DNA of 6,993 nt from an uncultured Selenomonadaceae bacterium (GTDB lineage: Bacteria; Bacillota_C; Negativicutes; Selenomonadales; Selenomonadaceae). Both the position numbers and the translations under genes were made by a program. The stretch spans positions 1-6,993 of the forward strand of contig CAMIWP010000055.1 in NCBI GenBank assembly GCA_946402475.1, read 5' to 3'. The notes under the pieces were generated by a model. It saw only the letters and a program-made list of their open reading frames with translations, searched no databases and was not told where the DNA came from. The stretch's first letter is position 1, and each line of letters opens with the position of its first letter. Of the stretch, positions 1-6,278 are shown one piece after another.

Positions 1-1027
1 TATTCACCACTTCGCCGATGGACTCGTTGATGTACTCCGTGCTGTCGATGACGGTCTTGTAGACCAGATCGTCCGGGAAGCTTTTCGATGCCTCCTCTAA
101 CACTTTTTTGACTTCCGCAATGGTTTCCATGGTATTGGCATCGTCGGTGAGCTTGATGCCGAATCCTGCGCTGGGCGCGCCGTTGGTATCGGAAATCTGG
201 GCTGTCGTTTTGGCTCCCGCCTCCACACGTCCCACATCTTTGATGCGAACATAGGAGCCATCGCCTTTTGCCTTCAAGATGACATTACCGAATTCCTCCG
301 GCGTGATGAGACGGCCTTCCACGCTGCCCGTGTACTGTTTTTCCTGGTTCATGGGGGTGGGCATCTGACCGATGGTTCCGGCAGGAGCCTGCACATTCTG
401 CTCCCGGATGGCATTTTCCACATCTCCCACCGTGAGGCCCAGATCCGACAGACGGGCAGGATTGAGCCAGACCCGCATGGCGTAATCCGAACCGAAGGTG
501 CTCACGTCTCCCACACCCTTGATGCGCTTAAGGGCGTCGATGATGTAGATATTGGCGTAATTCATAATGAAGGTACGCTTGAAGGTGCCGTTGGGAGAGT
601 ACATGGAAAACATATAGGCCATGTCGCTGGAGGATTTCTTGGTGGTGACCCCCACAGCCTGAACGTCCGAGGGAAGGCTGGCATTTGCTATGGAAACATT
701 GTTCTGTACCAAGACCGCATCTATGTCGCTGTTGGTGCCAAGCTCGAATTTGACGGTAAGCTCATAGGTTCCGGTATCATCGGAATTGGAATTCATGGAA
801 TCCATGCCCTGTGTGCCGTTGACCTGTTGCTCGATGACCTGAGCCACCGTCTGGTTGATAACACTGGCATTGGCCCCCGTATAACTGGTGCTCACGGAGA
901 CGGTAGGTTGCGTAATCTGCGGATACTGCGCAATCGGAAGGTTCAGACCCGAGACTGTGCCAAGGATAACGATGATGATGGAGATGACAATAGCGAAAAT
1001 GGGACGATGAATAAAGAAACGTGCCAC
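1..1027 (-). CDS. AcrB/MexB-type RND efflux pump, inner-membrane subunit (HAE1 family), N-terminal third only
   Basis: This is the proton-driven inner-membrane pump of a tripartite exporter. It takes substrates from the periplasm or inner-membrane leaflet and passes them to the outer-membrane channel. The 342 visible residues align throughout with E. coli AcrB by recognition: an N-terminal FFIHRPIFA motif, TM1 at about residues 9-28, the LPIAQYPQI stretch, then porter subdomains including VIEQQVNGTQGMDSM, SNSDDTGT, GVGDVSTFGSDYAMRVW and EEFGNVILK. The sequence leaves the window at INESIGEVVN, just before TM2, so the proton-relay aspartates of TM4 and the rest of the pump cannot be checked. 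The start is a GTG with a strong SD (GGGAGG, 1037-1042, 9-nt spacer) directly after the adaptor stop codon. An ATG at 1034 in another frame gives no RND-like protein. It is the third gene of the operon, 15 nt after the adaptor. Substrate specificity cannot be told from this part. Confidence 0.95.
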   Translation of the reverse strand, partial: MARFFIHRPIFAIVISIIIVILGTVSGLNLPIAQYPQITQPTVSVSTSYTGANASVINQTVAQVIEQQVNGTQGMDSMNSNSDDTGTYELTVKFELGTNSDIDAVLVQNNVSIANASLPSDVQAVGVTTKKSSSDMAYMFSMYSPNGTFKRTFIMNYANIYIIDALKRIKGVGDVSTFGSDYAMRVWLNPARLSDLGLTVGDVENAIREQNVQAPAGTIGQMPTPMNQEKQYTGSVEGRLITPEEFGNVILKAKGDGSYVRIKDVGRVEAGAKTTAQISDTNGAPSAGFGIKLTDDANTMETIAEVKKVLEEASKSFPDDLVYKTVIDSTEYINESIGEVVN

Positions 1028-1042
1028 GACTCATCGCCTCCC

Positions 1043-2233
1043 TCAGGACTTATCCATGACTTCCGAGGTTTCTTTCACGGAGAAGCCCATATCCTCCGCC
1101 GTCACCATGGTAACGGCAACCTCCGCGCCGCTTTGCAGGTTCGTCAAACCCTCCACGATCACGATGTCGGAATCGGAGAGACCGCTTTTCACGATGTAGT
1201 AGCTGCCCACTTTCTCTCCGAGCTTCACATTTTTGGAAACCGATTTCCCGTCCTCACCCACTACCAGCACAAAGGCTTCGTCCAGGAGCTGCTGCACGGC
1301 CCGCTGCGGCACGAGCAAGACATCTTTCTCCACGACTCCCACAAAATGCACCTGGGTAAACATGCCGGGAAGCAAAACCCCATGGGGATTGGGCATCAGG
1401 GCCTTGATGGTGAGGGAGCCGGATTGATCGGACAGGGCGCGATCCGCCGTCACGATTTCCCCTTCGTAGGGATACTCCTTTTCGTTGCTGAGGGTGATCT
1501 TGATTTTGGGAGGCTGGTATTCCCCCTCCTTGGGCAGGGAACCTGTTTCCATGGCTTCCGCCAAAAGATTGAGGTATTCCGTTTCGCTGATGCTGAACTG
1601 CACAAAAATGGGATCCATTGTCCCGACGGTAACCAGGTTCGTCGTGCCCGCCGTCGCATAGGTTCCCACGGCCACATCATCCACGGCCGTCCTGCCGTCC
1701 ATGGGAGAGTAGACCACGGTATCGTCCAGATTTTCCTGGGCTTTGCGCACGGCCGCCTGCTCCGATTCCACCGTAGCCAGATAGCCGTCCACATCGGCGC
1801 GCTTGTTGGTCAGCGTCTGCTCGGAGATCGCCTTGTCCTGCCACAGGATCTCGTCCCTGGCCAGGTCTTCCCTGGCATTTCTCAAATCGGACTCCGCCCG
1901 GTGCAGCTGCGCCTGGGCTTCGATAACCGCCGTTTCGTATTGCCGGGCATCCAGCCGGAAGAGAGGCTGACCGGCGTAAACCATATCCCCGCCATTGAAA
2001 TACTTCTCCAGGACACTACCCGATACCCTGGCATGCACCTGCACTTCTTCCCGGCCTTGCAAGTGTCCCGGGAAGCCGTAGGATACGGGCGTATCCCTCC
2101 GCAAAACCTGCATCGCCTTGACCGGGGTCTTTTCCGCCGCAGGCGCCTCCTCGCTGCCGCACCCGGCCAGGAACACGCTTGCCATCAGTCCGGCGGCTGC
2201 CAGCAGACTGCTTGCCTTTTTCCATGACTGCAT
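1043..2233 (-). CDS. RND efflux periplasmic adaptor lipoprotein (AcrA/MexA-type membrane fusion protein)
   Basis: This is the periplasmic adaptor joining the RND pump to the outer-membrane channel; 396 residues is usual for the family. The N-terminus is a lipoprotein signal: KK, a hydrophobic run, then lipobox LAGC with the lipidated Cys at residue 25. Lipoyl half-motif 1 lies at about 60-96 (ARVSGSV, GGDMVYAGQPLFRLD). A heptad-like helical hairpin rich in A/E/L/R/Q covers about 97-170, and lipoyl half-motif 2 follows at about 171-205 (YSPMDGR). The beta-barrel is at about 208-300 (DPIFVQFSISETEYL, LLPGMF) and the membrane-proximal domain at about 303-378. The start ATG is supported by SD AAGGAG (2243-2248, 9-nt spacer), which lies in the last codons of the upstream channel gene. 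The genes are only 6 nt apart, so translational coupling is likely. A 3' tail of about 18 residues after the last domain is unremarkable. No frameshift or truncation is seen. Confidence 0.95.
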   Translation of the reverse strand: MQSWKKASSLLAAAGLMASVFLAGCGSEEAPAAEKTPVKAMQVLRRDTPVSYGFPGHLQGREEVQVHARVSGSVLEKYFNGGDMVYAGQPLFRLDARQYETAVIEAQAQLHRAESDLRNAREDLARDEILWQDKAISEQTLTNKRADVDGYLATVESEQAAVRKAQENLDDTVVYSPMDGRTAVDDVAVGTYATAGTTNLVTVGTMDPIFVQFSISETEYLNLLAEAMETGSLPKEGEYQPPKIKITLSNEKEYPYEGEIVTADRALSDQSGSLTIKALMPNPHGVLLPGMFTQVHFVGVVEKDVLLVPQRAVQQLLDEAFVLVVGEDGKSVSKNVKLGEKVGSYYIVKSGLSDSDIVIVEGLTNLQSGAEVAVTMVTAEDMGFSVKETSEVMDKS

Positions 2234-2239
2234 ACTTTG

Positions 2240-3601
2240 TCACTCCTTCTTTTCGTCCCCTGTTGCGTCCTTCCCCGCCGAATCCTTCGCCAGGGCCTCC
2301 CGATAGGGAGCAACGTCCAGTTCCGTCGGCAAGCCCATGGCCGTGTCCAGATCCGCCTTGCTCTTGTTGTAGCTGTAAAGGGCGGAGATATAGTCGCCCT
2401 TCGCGGCGACCAGCTTGTCCTGGGCGTCCATGATCTCAAGGTTCGTTCCCACACCGGCGGTATAGCGCACCATTTCGATGCGGTAGTCCTCCTGGGCCTT
2501 GGACAGGGCTTCCTGCATGGTTTTGATGTTCTCCTCCGCCGCCTGGAGGCTCAGAAAGGCGGTGCGCACATCCAGCCGTACCGCGTTGCGCTGATCCGAC
2601 AGCTCCGCCTCCGCCCGGCGGACCTCCGCCTTTTTCTGATTCACCTGGGCCGCCGTGACCTGGTTGTCAAAGATGTTCCAGTTCGCCGATATGCCCACGC
2701 TCCAACTGTCGGAATTATCCGAATTCGTCTTGAAGGGGGCGTCCCCCGCGAAATTGCGCCGGATTCCCGCGTCAACCTTCGGACGCATCCCCGCCTTGGC
2801 CGAATTCATGGCCGCCTTGCTCTGGCGAAGGGCGTATTCCCTTTGCAACAGGTCGGGGCGGTTCGCCAGGGCATAGGCCACGCAGTCGTCAAGCTGCAGG
2901 CTGTACGCTTCGTAGCCCAGGCTGTCCCGGGCGTTGGTGTCCGTCTCCGTGGGCAAGCCCACATCGTTGTTGAGGGTGGCCACGGCGATGTTGTAGTCGT
3001 TTTGCGCCGTCACCAGACGCTGCTTGCCCTGGGCCAGGGAGACCTCGGAGCTCAGAACATCGGTCTGGGGCACCGTTCCCGCCCGGAATTTGGAATTTAC
3101 GTTGTCCAGATGGGCCTGAAGATTGTTGACGGACTCCCGGTAGACTTCCACTTGGCTACGGCATCTCAGGACATTGTAGTAATCCCTGGAAACGGTGTTG
3201 CGGACCTCCTGCCGGGTTCGCTCCAGGGCGAGGTGGGCGGCATTCAGCCCGTGATTCGCCGCCTCGATGTCGTTTGTCAGCTTGCCCCCGGTGTAGATGG
3301 GCATGCTGAGGGACAAGCGATTGGAAAATTCCCGGTTATAACCCCATTCATTGTAAGCCTTTCCGCCGACGCGATTGGCCTCGGTCGCCCATGCCAGGAC
3401 AGGGCCTCCGCCCCGCCGCGCTTCCCTCAGGCCCCAATGAGCGTTGTCGAGATCCGCCGCGCTTTTTTCGATGGCATAGTTGTTTTTCAGCGCCATTTGT
3501 ATGCCTTCGTCCAGCGTCAGATCCATCCTTTGGGCCGAGACCCCCGAACTTCCGGCAAGCAACAGCGCGACGGCTGCCGTCGCGCCCCTCATCCATCCCA
3601 T
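2240..3601 (-). CDS. TolC-family outer-membrane efflux channel (OEP)
   Basis: This is the outer-membrane exit duct of the tripartite pump; 453 residues from the chosen start. An N-terminal signal peptide is clear (MGWMRG, then AAVALLLAG, cleavage predicted after VSA at about residue 23). There is no lipobox, so unlike OprM/NodT it appears non-lipidated, as in TolC. Two repeats of the OEP fold are visible. Each has long Ala/Gln/Glu-rich helices, a beta-strand segment (SLSMPIYTGGKL in the first, SANWNIFDNQV in the second) and a closing motif (DVGLPTE and AMGLPTE). The C-terminus is a charged K/E/D tail. The ORF is open to an ATG at 3715, but that start would bury the signal peptide and would lie within a few nt of the predicted transcript start. 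The ATG at 3601 has SD AAGGGAG (3610-3616, 8-nt spacer) and gives a proper signal peptide. It is the first gene of the operon. Confidence 0.93.
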   Translation of the reverse strand: MGWMRGATAAVALLLAGSSGVSAQRMDLTLDEGIQMALKNNYAIEKSAADLDNAHWGLREARRGGGPVLAWATEANRVGGKAYNEWGYNREFSNRLSLSMPIYTGGKLTNDIEAANHGLNAAHLALERTRQEVRNTVSRDYYNVLRCRSQVEVYRESVNNLQAHLDNVNSKFRAGTVPQTDVLSSEVSLAQGKQRLVTAQNDYNIAVATLNNDVGLPTETDTNARDSLGYEAYSLQLDDCVAYALANRPDLLQREYALRQSKAAMNSAKAGMRPKVDAGIRRNFAGDAPFKTNSDNSDSWSVGISANWNIFDNQVTAAQVNQKKAEVRRAEAELSDQRNAVRLDVRTAFLSLQAAEENIKTMQEALSKAQEDYRIEMVRYTAGVGTNLEIMDAQDKLVAAKGDYISALYSYNKSKADLDTAMGLPTELDVAPYREALAKDSAGKDATGDEKKE

Positions 3602-3653
3602 ACGCTTTGCTCCCTTCTCTGGTGTATGCGAAGAAACCGTAAAAGAATCACAG

Positions 3654-3685
3654 GAGGGCAGAAAAACCGTGGTTCTTCTGCCCTC
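3654..3685 (-). promoter_or_regulatory. Leader hairpin in the efflux operon mRNA
   Basis: Two 15-nt arms (3654-3668 and 3671-3685) flank a 2-nt centre. They match perfectly as DNA except at one position. Read as RNA from the minus strand, that position is a G-U wobble, so the pump leader can pair along the whole arm, realistically 14 bp closed by a CACG tetraloop. Read from the plus strand it would be an A-C mismatch. The hairpin lies about 35 nt after the predicted transcript start and about 52 nt before the channel start codon. What follows on the minus strand (CTGTGATTCTTTTACGG) is only moderately T-rich, so a classical intrinsic terminator is uncertain. Attenuator, 5'-end stabiliser or protein-binding site are all possible. 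Confidence 0.6.
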
Positions 3686-3725
3686 GTATCCTCGCTTCGT
3701 GATGTATGAACCCACTATCCGTTTT

Positions 3726-3754
3726 ATTTTAGCAATTTTTTCTTTTCAAAGCAA
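3726..3754 (-). promoter_or_regulatory. Predicted sigma70-type promoter of the efflux operon
   Basis: On the minus strand there is a -35 TTGCTT (3754-3749), a 17-bp spacer rich in A, and a -10 TAAAAT (3731-3726). Transcription would begin near 3719, leaving a leader of about 118 nt that contains the hairpin at 3654-3685 before the channel gene. Sequence match only; the start site is not proven. Confidence 0.65.
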
Positions 3755-3776
3755 TGGGAGTTCCAGAATGTCACAC

Positions 3777-3805
3777 TTGCTTTTTCTCCTTTGCGTGGTT
3801 ATGCT
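3777..3805 (+). promoter_or_regulatory. Predicted sigma70-type promoter of the two-component operon
   Basis: The -35 is TTGCTT (3777-3782), the spacer is 17 bp, and the -10 is TATGCT (3800-3805); an overlapping TATAAG at 3805-3810 is an alternative -10. The predicted start is near 3812, giving a leader of about 46 nt to the regulator ATG at 3858. The -35 hexamer is identical to that of the divergent pump promoter, and the two -35 boxes are 22 bp apart, so a protein bound between them could affect both. Confidence 0.55.
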
Positions 3806-3857
3806 ATAAGTGGAATGTGAGATTATCTATGGAGAACAGAAACGAGCAGAATCGAAC

Positions 3858-4457
3858 ATGCGTATACTCTTTGCAGAAACCCTGAGAAAACTTCGCGCCG
3901 ACAAAGGGCTTTCCCAACGGGAATTGGCCGAGGCGATGTACGTGACCCGCTCCACGGTCGCCCGGTGGGAAAGCGGCAGCCGCCTGCCGGATGCCGTGAT
4001 GATTTCCCGGCTCGCCGGGTGCCTCGGCATTGATGTCAATATGCTGCTTTCGGCGGCGGCGGAAAGCGATGACGCCCCGAATGTCATCATGGTGGACGAC
4101 AGGAAAATGTTCCTCTCGGAAGCCTTGCCCATTCTGGAGGAGGCGATGCCGTCCGCCATCATCACGGGCTTTGCCCGGCCCTCGGAAGCCATCGAATACG
4201 CAAAGGCAAACCGGGTCGCCCTGGCCTTTCTGGACATCGAGTTGGGAAAGACAAGTGGCCTTGACCTCTGCCGCACCCTCATTGCCGTAAATCCCCGCAC
4301 CAATGTGGTGTACTTGACCGCCTACAGCGAATACGCCTTTGACGCGTGGAGCACCGGGGCCTGCGGCTTTCTCTTGAAGCCGGTTACGCCGGAGGCCATC
4401 CGAGAGCAGCTCAAAAACCTTCGGTATCCCTTTTCGTCGGGAGGTGCATGGGAATGA
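3858..4457 (+). CDS. Response regulator with N-terminal XRE HTH and C-terminal receiver domain
   Basis: A 199-residue DNA-binding response regulator, probably cytoplasmic and phosphorylated by the kinase encoded next to it. Residues 7-61 form an XRE/Cro-type helix-turn-helix (LRKLRADKGLSQRELAEAM, recognition region VTRSTVARWESGSRLPD). Residues about 76-188 form a CheY-like receiver with acidic pair D80-D81, phospho-acceptor D126 (LAFLDIELG), switch T154 (YLTAYSEYAFDAW) and conserved K174 (FLLKP), so all key residues are present. The receiver resembles those of LytTR regulators, the usual partners of LytS-type kinases. Here no LytTR or other domain follows, as only about 11 residues remain after the last helix. 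Output-then-receiver order is the reverse of most response regulators. The start at 3858 is chosen because the in-frame GTG at 3810 lies at or before the predicted transcript start; the SD is weak (GAGCAG, 3844-3849, 8-nt spacer). Targets probably include the divergent efflux operon (inference from position). Confidence 0.88.
   Translation: MRILFAETLRKLRADKGLSQRELAEAMYVTRSTVARWESGSRLPDAVMISRLAGCLGIDVNMLLSAAAESDDAPNVIMVDDRKMFLSEALPILEEAMPSAIITGFARPSEAIEYAKANRVALAFLDIELGKTSGLDLCRTLIAVNPRTNVVYLTAYSEYAFDAWSTGACGFLLKPVTPEAIREQLKNLRYPFSSGGAWE
4439..4444 (+). promoter_or_regulatory. Ribosome binding site deciding the kinase start
   Basis: GGGAGG lies inside the end of the regulator gene. It is 9 nt from the ATG at 4454 but only 3 nt from the in-frame ATG at 4448, so the later ATG is preferred. 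That ATG overlaps the regulator stop as ATGA, typical of translational coupling that keeps partner proteins in balance. Confidence 0.7.
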
Positions 4458-5722
4458 GCGACTGGGGAGATCTGGTCCGCTTGGGGTTCAGCGGCGCGAT
4501 GCTGTCCTTGACCGCGCTGGGACTGGTGATTGCCGCACTCATGCCCGCCGAGGATCGATGGAACCGGCGCTTCTTCATGGCCCTTTTCGCGACCCTCTTG
4601 CTGTGCATGGTCGTCGTTCTCATCGAATTGCTGGTATATAAAGACCCAACCATGGCAACGGTGGAAAGGATCTCTGTCTTTTTTGAATACCTCCTCCTCC
4701 CCCTGCCCATGCCCATGTTCACCGCTTACCTGCTCCACACTTGCGGGGAAGGATGGCGAAGGAGCGGCCTGTTCCGGGCCGTCCTCCTTGCCTGCGGCGT
4801 CTTCTTCCTCCTGCTTCTCAGCGCCCAATTCACCACCTTCCTGTACTATGTCACGCCCGACAATCAATTTTGCCGTGGCCCGTGGCACCCCCTGTTGATG
4901 GCCTTCATGGTCATGCCCATGCTGCTCAATCTCCTCGGGGTCGTCCAACGGCGCGGCAAGCTGCCTCCCAAGTACCATGCAGCCTTCCTCGTCTATCTGC
5001 TTCCGCTGGCGGCTGCCTTGATCATCCACACCTTTTTCTATGTTCCGGAGTTCATCTTCACCGGCATGGTTCTCTCCACCCTTTCCATGTTCGCCATCAT
5101 CCTGTACGACCAGATCGATCAGTACGTGAAGGGGCAGCGGGAAATCGCCCATCAGCGCGCCAGCATCATGGTGCTTGAGATGCGGCCCCACTTCATCTAC
5201 AACGCCATGATGAGCATCTACTACCTCTGCGCCCGGGATCCCCAAAAGGCCCAGCAGGTCACGCTGGATTTCACCGCCTACCTCCGCAGGAACTTCACGG
5301 CCATCGCCAGCGAGAATACCGTTCCCTTTTCCGACGAACTGGAGCACACCCGGGCTTATCTCGCCGTGGAGCAGGTTCAATTCGAGGACAGCCTCCTGGT
5401 GGACTACGATACGCCGCACAAGGAGTTCCGCCTGCCGCCCCTGACCCTCCAGCCCATCGTGGAAAATGCCGTCAAGCACGGCATGGATCCGGAGTGCGCC
5501 CCCCTTCGCATCTCCATCCGGACCCGCCGGACGGACTCCGGCAGCGAAATCGTCGTGGAAGACGACGGCCAGGGATGGCCTAGTGCGGACGCAGGCGCAG
5601 GACGGGAGCCGCATATTGCCTTGGCGAACATACGGCAGCGGCTTTCCATGATGTGCGGCGGCAAACTGACGATAGAACCCCGGGAGGGAGGCGGAACGGT
5701 GGTCAGGGTGACGATCCCCTGA
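4454..5722 (+). CDS. LytS/YehU-type sensor histidine kinase with multi-TM N-terminal sensor
   Basis: A 422-residue membrane sensor kinase, presumed partner of the regulator it overlaps by 4 nt. The first 218 residues carry about seven hydrophobic segments (roughly 10-30, 40-61, 74-94, 107-131, 146-164, 176-194, 198-218), with little room for a periplasmic domain. Sensing is therefore likely within or at the membrane. A linker of about 20 residues leads to the His_kinase (PF06580-type) motif RPHFIYNAMMSI with phospho-acceptor H246. The HATPase domain shows the N-box PIVENAVKHG (N338) and G1 box VEDDGQGW (D371, G372, G374). The second glycine box reads HIALANIRQRL, where GIGLxNVRxRL is usual, so the conserved glycines are missing there. 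The closing LTIEP, GGGTVVRVTIP strands are normal. An in-frame ATG at 4346 lies far inside the regulator and is unlikely as a start. The signal sensed is unknown; efflux substrates or envelope stress are guesses from the neighbourhood. Confidence 0.9.
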   Translation: MSDWGDLVRLGFSGAMLSLTALGLVIAALMPAEDRWNRRFFMALFATLLLCMVVVLIELLVYKDPTMATVERISVFFEYLLLPLPMPMFTAYLLHTCGEGWRRSGLFRAVLLACGVFFLLLLSAQFTTFLYYVTPDNQFCRGPWHPLLMAFMVMPMLLNLLGVVQRRGKLPPKYHAAFLVYLLPLAAALIIHTFFYVPEFIFTGMVLSTLSMFAIILYDQIDQYVKGQREIAHQRASIMVLEMRPHFIYNAMMSIYYLCARDPQKAQQVTLDFTAYLRRNFTAIASENTVPFSDELEHTRAYLAVEQVQFEDSLLVDYDTPHKEFRLPPLTLQPIVENAVKHGMDPECAPLRISIRTRRTDSGSEIVVEDDGQGWPSADAGAGREPHIALANIRQRLSMMCGGKLTIEPREGGGTVVRVTIP

Positions 5723-5754
5723 CCGATCGGCCGACGCGAAAGCTCCCCCCTCGT

Positions 5755-5809
5755 ATAACACAATGGTTCCGGTTTTGCCTATAGCGCAAAACCGGAACCA
5801 TTGTGTTAT
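5755..5809. terminator. Perfect 24-bp inverted repeat between convergent genes, probable bidirectional terminator
   Basis: The arms at 5755-5778 and 5786-5809 are perfectly complementary over 24 bp around a 7-nt loop CTATAGC. It sits 32 nt from the kinase stop and 32 nt from the stop of the convergent glyoxalase-fold gene, the expected place for a shared terminator. Neither strand shows a U-tract after the stem: GACATGTTTCGGG on plus, ACGAGGGGGG on minus. It is thus not a textbook intrinsic terminator. It may act through the stem alone, protect mRNA 3' ends, or be a small dispersed repeat. The repeat itself is certain; the role is inferred. Confidence 0.65.
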
Positions 5810-5841
5810 GACATGTTTCGGGAAAAATTTAGCCAATTACT

Positions 5842-6228
5842 TCACTCATGAAGCTCAATGGGCAGACCGTCCGGATCATGGAAGAAGGTCATGTTCTCAC
5901 CGGTGAAGATGTCTTTTCGAATCGGTTCCGTTTCGATTCCGACGGCATGAAGTTCCTTTACCGTCTCCTCCACGGAATCCACGCGGAAGGACAAATGCCT
6001 CAGTCCGTAGGCCTCCTGCCCCGGCCAACCGGGTCTTGGAGGGCAACCCTCCTTGATGAAAAGTTCCAGTACCGCATCCACAAGCTTCAGATAAATGATC
6101 CAATCCTTCTGCTCCTCACGATAATGCTCGCTTATGACTTCCAATCCCAACAGATCGGCATAGAAATGCTTGCTCTTCTCGTAGTCGCTCCCGATAACAG
6201 CCACATGATGGATGTGTGTCAGATTCAT
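5842..6228 (-). CDS. gloA2: YaeR/GloA2-like VOC (glyoxalase I-fold) metalloprotein
   Basis: A 128-residue single-domain protein of the vicinal oxygen chelate superfamily, closely resembling E. coli YaeR in length and motifs. It shares THIHHVAVI, KSKHFYADLLGLE, SEHYREE, GLRHLSFRVD, the EPIRKDIFTG region and a C-terminal FFHDPDGLPIELHE. The likely metal ligands are H8, E55, H78 and E125, one per expected beta-strand position. Members of this group are annotated as glyoxalase I-like metalloproteins, but the true substrate is not established, so methylglyoxal detoxification is only a possibility. The ORF stays open to 6402, overlapping nudC. The ATG at 6228 is chosen because homology begins there and it has a purine-rich SD (GAGAGG, 6238-6243, 9-nt spacer). 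It lies 50 nt downstream of nudC on the same strand with no obvious terminator between, so the two are probably co-transcribed. Confidence 0.88.
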   Translation of the reverse strand: MNLTHIHHVAVIGSDYEKSKHFYADLLGLEVISEHYREEQKDWIIYLKLVDAVLELFIKEGCPPRPGWPGQEAYGLRHLSFRVDSVEETVKELHAVGIETEPIRKDIFTGENMTFFHDPDGLPIELHE

Positions 6229-6278
6229 AAGCCTTTTCCTCTCCTCGTTTCTTCTTACGATTTCCTCCCGATTCCTTT

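Noticed and set aside
827..2227. 466-codon open frame on the plus strand opposite the adaptor gene
   Set aside because: Antisense shadow of the adaptor CDS: the product is rich in His, Arg and Gly with no recognisable domain, and the minus-strand adaptor explains the region completely.
2237..3709. 490-codon open frame on the plus strand opposite the channel gene
   Set aside because: Antisense shadow in G+C-biased coding sequence; the minus strand has a signal peptide, two OEP repeats and a good RBS.
3602..3715. 38-residue N-terminal extension of the channel protein from an ATG at 3715
   Set aside because: It would begin within a few nt of the predicted transcript start and would put a charged stretch before the signal peptide; the ATG at 3601 has a good SD.
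3810..3857. GTG start at 3810 adding 16 residues to the regulator
   Set aside because: It overlaps the -10/transcript start of the best predicted promoter, and the extra residues are not part of the XRE fold.
3829..3885. 18-codon upstream ORF overlapping the regulator start in another frame
   Set aside because: The candidate SD (GTGAG) is weak and the length is easily reached by chance; without conservation it is not supportable as a gene or translational control element.
5723..5730. 8-bp palindrome CCGATCGG just after the kinase stop
   Set aside because: Too short to be informative; expected by chance in sequence of this composition.
4322..5836. 504-codon open frame on the minus strand opposite the kinase, running through the 24-bp inverted repeat
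   Set aside because: Low-complexity His/Glu/Gly-rich translation with no domain; the plus-strand kinase has clear motifs.
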